Positions 56,105 through 64,000 of a stretch of 64,000 nt of DNA are shown piece after piece; within the stretch, counting starts at the first letter, position 1, and each line of letters opens with the position of its first letter. The translations under genes were made by a program, and so were the position numbers. The notes beneath the pieces are model-generated. The model was not told where the DNA came from and ran no database searches. It was given only the letters and a program-made list of their open reading frames with translations. The stretch comes from Saprospiraceae bacterium (GTDB lineage Bacteria > Bacteroidota > Bacteroidia > Chitinophagales > Saprospiraceae): contig JADKBS010000006.1 in the NCBI GenBank assembly GCA_016714985.1, positions 281,125-345,124 of the forward strand, read 5' to 3'.

Positions 56105-57733
56105 CTAATTGAACTTATTTTTTACTTCGAGAATCATTGTCCACAGGTACTTAGCTATAATAGGGATTTTGTAGAGAGGAGAGAAATTGAAATCATCTAC
56201 TGCTTTCAATTGATATTTTGTACTCAGCTTAGCCCTTTCCAAGCCTACATGCTTTAGTTTGAAATACCTTTTGTTATGCTCTCCAACATGAACCAAAATT
56301 TCTTCCAAATTGTGAAGCAGAGATACTTTACCTATTCTTAAGAAAAAATCCCTGTCAAACAAGAACCTAATTTCTTCATTATAACCACTAACTCTTTTTG
56401 CCAGTTCCAACCTGAACATAACTGTTACATGCTGAATTGGTTGCCCTTTCATGAAAAAAAACTTTATATCTTTGTCATGTACTGGCCTATTTTCAGAATA
56501 CTCAAGTATCTCACCTGTTTCTAGGTGCCTTAACACTGACATAGTTCCTACAAGACCGTATTCTGGATTTTGGTTCAAAAATGCCACTTGTTTTTCTAAG
56601 CGAAGCGGAAGGGAAAAATCGTCAGCATCATTAATTGCTACATATTCTCCTGTACATTTACTTAATCCATAATTCAAAGCTTTACCTCTACCCTTATACG
56701 GATTTTTAAGCAACCTAATTTTATCTCCAAATATTTTCGCAAACTCTATCAAAAACTCATAGGTTCCATCACTCGAATTGTCATCTATTATGATTAATTC
56801 GAAATTCTGATACGTCTGGCTTAATATACACTCCATGGCTTCCTTTATATAAGGCATGCCATTGTAACAGGTGACTAAGACACTTACTTTTTTTTCAGAG
56901 TTTGGCAAAATTTGTATTTTATTAAGGAAATAGTTTAAAAAATACATCGTTGTCCAAATTATTTTCCAATACCAAGGAATGATATTTGGGTCACTAATGT
57001 ATCCGACTTCAAAACTAGGTGTCTCCCTTATTAGGTTTTTTCTATACTCTAATTTCTCTTTCCAATCCTCTACATCATCTCTTTTAAAATACTTGTATCC
57101 ATCCCTTGTGGCTTGTCTTCTCACTTTAAGTCTTTCATCAATTTGTTTCGGAGACCTGTACTGATAATGCTGAATTCTAATCTTGAGTGGGCTATAAAGG
57201 TTACTTCCAAGAGGAAACGCATGTGTATCAGGCCAGACTAGCCTATCAAAATATCGTACAAATCTAGTTTCAGAAGTTACTTTTTTCGCATAGTATTTTA
57301 AGTGTTCTCTATCCTCTGGAAATCTATCTTTAAATTTGTACTCTACAACATCTTCGTGCGTTAGTTTGTATTCAAAGTGCATACTTGTTACAGCATTATG
57401 CCACTTAGAAACTTTTGGTAGAAATTCTTTAGGATTATCTATATAAAATTCATCACTATCCATTTTGACACACCACCAGTCACCCTCCGATGATAAGTGC
57501 CTGAATTCATTGAACGCATACGACCTTAATCCATCATGGTATGGCCTTGCTTCACTTTTCCAAGGTATTATTTTATCATTAGATTTGGCAAGTTCTTGAA
57601 CTAACTCCCAAGTACCATCGGTACTACCATTGTCGTAAATTATAATTTTATCTACCCAATTGCTGTACTCCTTGAGACAAGCCTCTATTATGTCAACTTC
57701 ATTTTTAATTAGACAAATGCCAAAAATTTTCAT
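56105..57733 (-). CDS. Protein with two tandem GT2-type domains
   Basis: A 542-residue intact protein. Domain 1 (about 1-275) opens with FGICLIKNEVDIIEACLKEY, has IIYDNGSTDGT and KMDSDEFYI, an atypical GT2. Domain 2 (about 283-542) has VSVLVTCYNGMPYIKEAMEC, IIIDDNSSDGTYEF and VAINDADDFSLPLRLEKQ, with its DxD-like motif. Both may be active, adding two sugars in order, or the first may be acceptor-binding only. It is the last intact gene before the badly broken right end. Confidence 0.83.
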   Translation of the reverse strand: MKIFGICLIKNEVDIIEACLKEYSNWVDKIIIYDNGSTDGTWELVQELAKSNDKIIPWKSEARPYHDGLRSYAFNEFRHLSSEGDWWCVKMDSDEFYIDNPKEFLPKVSKWHNAVTSMHFEYKLTHEDVVEYKFKDRFPEDREHLKYYAKKVTSETRFVRYFDRLVWPDTHAFPLGSNLYSPLKIRIQHYQYRSPKQIDERLKVRRQATRDGYKYFKRDDVEDWKEKLEYRKNLIRETPSFEVGYISDPNIIPWYWKIIWTTMYFLNYFLNKIQILPNSEKKVSVLVTCYNGMPYIKEAMECILSQTYQNFELIIIDDNSSDGTYEFLIEFAKIFGDKIRLLKNPYKGRGKALNYGLSKCTGEYVAINDADDFSLPLRLEKQVAFLNQNPEYGLVGTMSVLRHLETGEILEYSENRPVHDKDIKFFFMKGQPIQHVTVMFRLELAKRVSGYNEEIRFLFDRDFFLRIGKVSLLHNLEEILVHVGEHNKRYFKLKHVGLERAKLSTKYQLKAVDDFNFSPLYKIPIIAKYLWTMILEVKNKFN

Positions 57734-57809
57734 ATCTTTTTTTTGTAAAGATTTTAAAATACTTTCACCTTTTTCTTAAAAGGACGGTCTAGCCTGCCCA
57801 AATAACAAA

Positions 57810-58525
57810 TTATGCTTTCACCTCTAAAAAATTGAGTACGGCATTTTTGCAAAGCAGTGAAGAAATTTTCATACAACCAGGAACAGTTTTGTCATGTAAC
57901 TCGATAACTATGACCTTTACTTTGCCCAACCAATTCTCGTAATTTGCACTAAACAATTCCTTTCAGCACCTTCGATGTCAATCTTGAGTAAGTCTATTTT
58001 ATCAATTCCCCCTATCGCTAAAATTTCATCAATGGTTATTGCATCCAATCCATCATCATCGGTCGTTTCCACAACAGTAAAGGCCCAATTGCCTCCTCCG
58101 TCGTCCTTCACTTTTTAATTTTGACTTTCTATGCCAAATCCCAGATTTGATATTTTTTACATTTGCAAATGCTTTGTATTTTTTACGAGCAAATCATAGT
58201 TATCTTGCTCTGGTTCAACACAAATTATTTTCGCCGTAGGATAACGAGTCGCAAAATATACTGCACTTAGGCCAATATTTGAACCTAAATCAACTACTGT
58301 TTCTGGTTCAAATCCCAAGTTAAAATTGTAACCCTCATCCAAGATGCACGCATTGAATGTCGGAACGTCAGATGTTTTATTTCGAATGTAAATTGGAAAC
58401 CTGAAACTAGGAAATTTAAGTTCCAGCAGCGTTTGTTTGCCATACAATGTAATAAATAAATACCTTAACCCACAACCCAAATCGGTTATAATCTTATTGA
58501 CCATCATAACTTTTTCTAAAAACAT
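57810..58525 (-). pseudogene. FkbM-family methyltransferase, broken into several frames
   Basis: Fragments in order: TVVDLGSNIGLSAVYFATRY (SAM motif I) and ICVEPEQDNYDLL; then KYKAFANVKNIKSGIWHR; then ITIDEILAIGGIDKIDLLKI with DIEGAE; and a last piece ending at TAA 57810-57812. At least three indels are needed. It differs from the intact FkbM gene at 21097-21999. Upstream, a Trm112-type methyltransferase is intact. Confidence 0.75.
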
Positions 58526-58535
58526 AAGTCCGATT

Positions 58536-59414
58536 TTAAAGATTCTTAATTTTTCTTGCCCTAAAAAGAACTGTTGGGGTAAACATTATTTTCTCATATT
58601 CTTCAAAAGAAAAAGAATACTCGCTGTCAAATCTATCAATCGGTTTATCGTACTTGATTCCAGTTTTAGTTTGCCAGAATTTTTTCCTAAGAAACATGAT
58701 TATAGTGTTTAACATGTCATATATTTTCTTTGAAACTTTTGATGGCCCCAAAGGGATTATATTATGAACTAAGCGACTAAAAATATTTTGACCACCATAA
58801 ATAATCTCTATTTCAAATCCACCATACTCTAGAAGTTTTTTGACTCCCATATAACTCATGTGAAAATATGAATGATGAAACTCCTTTAGAAATGCGACAG
58901 AACCAACAAACTTTCCACCCACCTTCAAAACTCGATTTATTTCTTTGATTGCTGTCCATGGCTCATGTAAATGTTCTAAAACCTCAAATGCCGTAAGCAT
59001 TTCAAAAGTTTCACTCTTCAAAGGCAGTAAATGTCCATCAGCAATTATATCTACGCCGCTATAACCTGCATTAATATCAATTGAAATTACTTTGTACCCT
59101 TTTTCGGTCATTTTTTCCTTTTCAAGTGGAGAGCCTGAACCAAAATTCAACAATAATTCACCTTTGCTATTGGGAGTTTGTAAAAGTTCATTAATATTAA
59201 GATCACCCCAATGAGACAATGCCCAACTAAAACCAACCTTGTTTTTCTGGTTTTTTAATATTTCTACAGCTTTGTTGCAATCTTCTTTGTTTACCAGTAA
59301 TACTGGTACATTATTTATTACCGGGTATCTAACATCGCCTGAATGTAGTTCACCCTCAGATAGGGTAAGAGGATTTTTTGTAATTGGGTCGCAGAGTATG
59401 CTAGAAATATCCAT
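58536..59414 (-). CDS. Methyltransferase with N-terminal Trm112-like domain
   Basis: A 292-residue protein, intact although it lies in the broken region. Residues 1-50 resemble a Trm112-like zinc-domain segment (LCDPITKNPLTL and RYPVINNVPVLL), followed by a SAM-binding GSGSPLEKEKMTEKG segment, ISIDINAGYSG and MLTAFEVLEHLHEPWTAI. Such proteins occur in glycan loci and usually methylate a sugar or fatty chain. Function otherwise unknown. Confidence 0.78.
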   Translation of the reverse strand: MDISSILCDPITKNPLTLSEGELHSGDVRYPVINNVPVLLVNKEDCNKAVEILKNQKNKVGFSWALSHWGDLNINELLQTPNSKGELLLNFGSGSPLEKEKMTEKGYKVISIDINAGYSGVDIIADGHLLPLKSETFEMLTAFEVLEHLHEPWTAIKEINRVLKVGGKFVGSVAFLKEFHHSYFHMSYMGVKKLLEYGGFEIEIIYGGQNIFSRLVHNIIPLGPSKVSKKIYDMLNTIIMFLRKKFWQTKTGIKYDKPIDRFDSEYSFSFEEYEKIMFTPTVLFRARKIKNL

Positions 59415-59435
59415 TGTTCAGTTTTATTTGCAATT

Positions 59436-61314
59436 TCAATTTAACTTAAAAACATTCTTGTACCATTGGTCTAATATGAAAATACTCCAAACTTTTTTCC
59501 AATGAGAGTTGTCTTTCCGCCATTGATTGTAATGTTTTGTAATTTCTTTTGGTTCAAAAATTTCGGATGGTTGATTAAAGGTATTCTCAAGCAACCCAGC
59601 TAATGGTTTTTTAACCAAATATTGGTTGCAATTGAACACGTTTATTGTGATTGAGTAAATTTGGTGGTAATTCGTTGACAAACGCACTCTCAATATTCTT
59701 TTGAGGCCATTCTTAGAATAGTTTCTTCCACCCAATGATGTTGAATCTTGAATCTGGTACTCGAATGGAATTTGCAAGGAGAATTCTACAATACGCCTAT
59801 CAATAAGTGGAAATCTTGCTTCTAAAGAGCTCTTCATAGCCACAGCATCTGAATCCCTCAGAAGCATATTGCTCATGAATTGATTGATGTAAAGTTGTTT
59901 GATTTTAACAATATCATGCTTAGAGAATAGTAGTTATCTTTTATAATGTCCCTTGTCATGCTATATAGCTTTCATCAAAGTTTTTAACAACTTTGTGTTA
60001 AAACGTTCGTGATTTCTTTGTAGAATAAAAATGTAAGTTAAAATATCGTCGCTTTTAGAAAATTCTTCATATAGCACATGGTAAGTTTTCTCTGTGATAG
60101 TCTCACTTATATAGGGGTTTTTAATTAAATTTTTTAAGTAGTTAAATGGTCTTCTTGGCTTTCTATTTAGGTATTGAAGATACCCATAATAACCTATAAA
60201 AAGTTCATCTGCCCCAGTCCTGAAAGTGCCACCGTCACTCCATTTACCGTATGTTGCTAACCAAATATGTATTTAAAACCATCGGCAGATGGTCGATCCA
60301 AAGCTTTAACATAGTCAATGAAATTTTCTTCAATAAAATTATTGCTAATTTTTACAGCAGAATGCTTAGTGTTGTAAAATCTTGCAATTTCAACAGCATC
60401 ATTGCTTTCATCAATCCCTAATGGACTCTCTTCAAAGCCAATGGTGTATGTCTTTATATCGCTTACACCGCATATTCTCATTGCCGCAGTTACGATTGCC
60501 GAATCAAGACCTCCGCTTGAAATACTCCCAATGGCACATCACTCATTACCCCTCCATAACACTTGCTAACATTAGCTCCTCTCACTTTTGAACACATTCA
60601 TCATAGCTTATGTCTTTGGATGAAATTGGCTCAATCGTTTCGGGGAACCAGTATGGCGTTTCATTGAATTGTCCATTTTTAAAAGTGAAGTAGTGTCCGC
60701 TTTTTAAGGCGTTTATACCTTCAACCATTGAATAGGGCGGAATGGTGTTGCCTATGGCTAAGTAACTGTTTATTGAATGTATGTCAAGTTTGTTTTCATT
60801 ATATAGTCCGCTAGCTAGGAAACCCTTAAGCTCAGAGCAAAAAACAAATTCATTGTTTTGTAAACTATAGAGTAATGGCTTAATTCCTAAATGGTCCCTG
60901 GCTCCGAAAGTAGCTGTTCTTTTTTGTCCCCAAATCACAAATACAAACATCCCTCTCAAGATGTCAAGCATTTCTTTACCATAATAAAATGTAGGCGGCC
61001 AGAACAACTTCTGTATCAGATTGAGTTCTGAATCTAACACCTTTTAATTCTAGGGTTTTCTTAATTTCAGGAAAATTGTACACCTCCCCATTATATACAA
61101 TAGAGTAACGGTCATCTTCTGAATGAAGTGGTTGATTGGCAGAATCGGAAAGATCTATGATTGACAGGCGGTTCATTCCTATTGCGATACCGTCTGAAAT
61201 GAATGTACCCGTATGGTTAGGCCCCCGATGTTTAGTCGCTTCCAGCATCCGGGTAAGTATTGCCTTTAAATTTTCCTTACTTCCTTGTTTAATGACTCCT
61301 GCTATTCCACACAT
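59436..61314 (-). pseudogene. Asparagine synthase-like amidotransferase (AsnB), copy 3, heavily fragmented
   Basis: The start is intact: MCGIAGVIKQ with Cys2, HRGPNHTGTF and YNGEVYNF. Then pieces in different frames cover LRGMFVFVIW and ALKSGHYFTF, GVSDIKTYTIGFEESP, the GGTFRTGADELFIGYYGY part (59877-60256) and LLRDSDAVAMKSSLEARFPL. At least five breaks occur, including stops inside 59877-60000. A third member of the amidotransferase set, likely not active as it stands. Confidence 0.82.
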
Positions 61315-61325
61315 TTTCTATGATT

Positions 61326-62741
61326 TCAATTCTGAATTTTTTTTTCAATTATATCAGCAATAACAATTTGCTGGATTGTTATTTTGTAGAGCGTGAAAGC
61401 TTTCAGAATACTTTGAAATATATGCCATTCTCCGCTGAAATTGTTATCGTTTTTTAGAACTGAGTCTAGGGATAATTTTAAATCTTTTTCATTATAGCAT
61501 TTGTATATTAAATCGCTTTTTAAAAAATCAACATGGTTTAATTCTTCATTTACATCAAACTTATTGCTGGAATTTTAGCATGTAGCGCCTCAATAGCTAC
61601 CGTAGAACCGCCAGTTATTATTACCCTACATTTATGTAAATATTGATGAACGGGTTCTTTGTAGAATTTATGTTGATTATCAATTAGGAGGATGTTTTCG
61701 TATTTAAATAATGCTTTATAGTAAGAAATATCATCTTTAGGGTGTAATTTTATAATAAATAATTCATCTGAATACTTAGGGATAATTCTATCTAAAATTT
61801 TTATATTTTCTATGTGACCATTTACAGATATATTATGTGACAGGCCCTGAAAAACAAATTAGAATTGCTCTTTTATTTGATGCTTTTATATACGCTGAAA
61901 CTTCATTGTGGAAGAATTCTGTTTAAATTTTTCTTGAATTCTAGAGAACCTGTTGATACATTTGACCTTGATAACCAGAGTTATGTAAATAATCATATGT
62001 TATTTTATCCCACACAAATTGATGTGTGCATATTGAAAATTGAGAAAGTATGTAGTTGATAGCGCCATGCTGAATATTCCCTGTTGGTATTTTTGAATAA
62101 TTAGCGTTGACGTTCACGGCTCTACATACGGTAGAAAAGTCATAACCTAATAAGTGATATTCAGCTCCTGTCATTTCCTGAGCTATCTTAAATATGATGG
62201 AATAGTCTTCTAGGAAATAAAATCCATTAGAGCATTTTGAAAACAGATGCCGAAACTGTTTAGAGGCTTCTCAGTTGAGACGCACTTTTGGATATTTTCC
62301 TTAATTGTCTCCAACGTCGAAATCCATCATAACTTACCTCATGCCTTCTGTTTTCTAGTATTGATATTAAAGGGCATTTTCTGCTTTGATAAGATTTCCA
62401 ACATCTTCTCTAGCACATATGAAAGCAACTGTTTTACCTTTTTTTGTCAAAGCTTTGTAAACCGGTATCATCATTTCGATATGATTTAGTTGTACGGGCC
62501 AAAAAAGCACATGGTACTTTCCTAAATCACCAGTCAAAGAAAAGTAGATGAATATGTCAAAATTGTAAAAATCGTTTAATATTTCTATTAGAGGTATTGA
62601 ATTTTGATTTTGCAAGCAATATTTTTCAGCTTGATTGATAGTTGTTTGAAGTATATTATACCTGTACGAATCGGCATTATGAAAGTGTAGCAGTTTTTTG
62701 TAGGCTGCTATGAATAGTTGCATTTTAGTGTTTTCTTTCAT
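61326..62741 (-). pseudogene. GT-B glycosyltransferase/phosphotransferase-like protein, fragmented
   Basis: Fragments in order from 62741: LLHFHNADSYRYN and YHVLFWPVQLNHIEMMI and KTVAFICAREDVG; then GNIQHGAINYILSQF and YDYLHNSGYQG; then IIKLHPKDDISYYK, VIITGGSTVAIEALHAKIPA; stop at 61326-61328. The KLHP and GGSTVAIEAL pattern is that of the C-terminal half of CDP-glycerol/polysialyltransferase-like enzymes. Several indels, one in an A-run near 61557-61565. Family assignment is tentative. The start overlaps the flippase stop by one base. Confidence 0.5.
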
Positions 62742-64000
62742 TAGAATATGTAAAGAAAGAATGACAAGAAAGTAATTAGGCTACAGCTTAAAATAAATAT
62801 GATGAATTCTAAATTGAAACTAGTATATTCAGACACTCTTTTTTTGTAGATATAGCTAATAAATGCCCAAAACATAAAACTGATTGCAAATGCCCAAGAT
62901 ATGGCTTGCTCTTGATATTGCCTGACAAATGCTATGCAAATTAATGTATTTACTATCATCCCCGTAACTGTAATTAGGGAGATGAACCTTGTCTTTTGTT
63001 TGAAAATATTTCAGCAACACAAATGCTGTATAAAGTTCTGCCACAAACCCTACATACCAAGTATTGGTAGTAAAGGAATGGCAGGGTGAAATCATCTGGC
63101 AGCAAAACTTTCATGATTGGAGGGGCCAAATAACAGCACTTATAGTGTTTATTAGAAGCTTAGAATCTGTACTATTCTAACATTCTTTTTGAGTCCTATA
63201 TCATCTTTTTCTGTTCTTAAGCGAAAATATATTGGTGTAAATGCAGTATTAATCATGTTATATGATTCTAATGGCATAAAAATCGCATGCCAATGCTATA
63301 TGAACCAAGTGCGGATAATGAGCCAATATTCCAATAATACGTTTTATTTATTAAAGGAGAGGATGCGGCACGAGGGTGATGTGGTAAAATGCCACTTCCA
63401 TATATCAAAGCCTCCTTTGCCATTTTGTATTAAATTTTCCAATTGTAAAATCCTTAAGGTAATGAACAGCTTGAATAAAAAAGGCGACATTGACAATTAG
63501 ACCGCTTAGGATTAAGCCAAGTGCACCCAATTTAAAAACAATCACGAACACTATAGCGAGCAGAATGGACGTTAATGTAAATGCTGTCTTTAAATATACT
63601 GAATATCTGGATTGTTCCTTATTTTGAATTAATTTTTGTTGAAGCTGATTGTTTGAACTTATTCCAGACGACAAAATTATAGCAATGAATGGCAAAAATC
63701 TATGCCATCAAAAAATTGATTTTGTAAAGTAGAGGATTCCTAGTATAACTACTCCAACAATTATTGCAGCTCCATTAAGCAATTGATTTATTGTTGTTAT
63801 ATAGTCCTGTACAAAGTTTCATTGTGTGAATAATCAAAATATTGCCTTGTAACTACCAGGCAACCCTAATTTCATAAGGGAATGCAAATGCACCAATAGT
63901 AATAGTTGTTTCAACAATACTACATAGTCTTCTGGTGTTAAATATCTTGTGTGAAAGTGGAATTAGTAAAAATCCGATAACCTCTTGCTGGAACATCCCC
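62741..64000 (-). pseudogene. Wzx-like polysaccharide flippase, fragmented and cut by the window edge
   Basis: Hydrophobic pieces in shifting frames join to a PST/Wzx-type transporter: EVIGFLLIPL and TITIGAFAFP near the right edge, LLNGAAIIVGVVILGILYF, LTSILLAIVFVIVFKLGALGL, GSYSIGMRF, FTPIYFRLRTEKDD and a last pair of segments ending at 62741-62743. It would flip lipid-linked repeat units outward for the Wzy-like polymerases. The 5' end lies beyond base 64000. The lesions are many and partly in homopolymers. Confidence 0.62.

Noticed and set aside
20389..63700. Programmed frameshifting as a general explanation for all broken genes
   Set aside because: The breaks include +1 and -1 changes, a nonsense codon and multiple lesions per gene, with no common slippery site or downstream structure.
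1..64000. tRNA, rRNA, CRISPR arrays, phage genes
   Set aside because: I saw no cloverleaf-like, rRNA-like or regularly spaced direct-repeat sequence, and no integrase, capsid or terminase motifs on either strand.

Overview
The window looks like a chromosomal segment of a Bacteroidota bacterium, most likely from the Saprospiria/Cytophagia side, though I cannot fix the genus. The basis is a Mrp ATPase without the CxxC pair, a gingipain-type (C25) peptidase with a FlgD-like C-terminal domain, WbqC, KdtA (so a Gram-negative envelope), promoter-like TACTTTTG boxes and the general absence of Shine-Dalgarno sequences.

Layout. (1) 40-1860, minus: a small Fe-S operon (mrp/apbC, a GNAT acetyltransferase, a NifU-type scaffold). 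(2) 1861-2524: a 660-bp gap with a decayed mobile-element copy, promoter-like boxes and a strong inverted-repeat structure. (3) 2525-12905, plus: a RibF that reads without a stop into a GT2 glycosyltransferase, a five-Kazal protease-inhibitor lipoprotein, a beta-barrel protein, KdtA and a 1664-residue C25 peptidase. (4) 12960-14572, minus: a Wzm/Wzt-type ABC polysaccharide exporter. (5) 14571-17900, plus: GT4, glucuronyl C5-epimerase-like protein, GT4. (6) 17861-64000, minus throughout: a 46-kb surface-glycan locus that runs off the right edge.

The glycan locus holds nucleotide-sugar synthesis (ManC, Gmd, Fcl for GDP-L-fucose; a FlaA1-type dehydratase, an SDR and a UDP-GlcNAc 2-epimerase for a deoxy-HexNAc). 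It also holds an initiating sugar-phosphate transferase, many GT4/GT2 enzymes, three asparagine-synthase-like amidotransferases and one GATase/N-acetyl-sugar amidotransferase fusion. Modification genes include an MBOAT acyltransferase with an SGNH partner, methyltransferases, PIG-L and polysaccharide deacetylases. Two Wzy-like polymerases and a Wzx flippase complete a second, Wzx/Wzy-type route beside the ABC exporter.

Two things stand out across the window. First, a non-autonomous element with GTAACTACTTAG inverted ends and 8-bp target duplications (IS66-like rules) occurs four times plus one relic; one copy replaces the last codons of a glycosyltransferase. Second, no reading frame is broken in the first 20.3 kb, but at least eleven genes between 20.4 and 57.7 kb carry frameshifts or a nonsense codon, most of them one-base length changes in short homopolymers, and nearly every gene after 57.8 kb is fragmented. 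Whether this is decay, phase variation or poor base calling cannot be told from the sequence alone.
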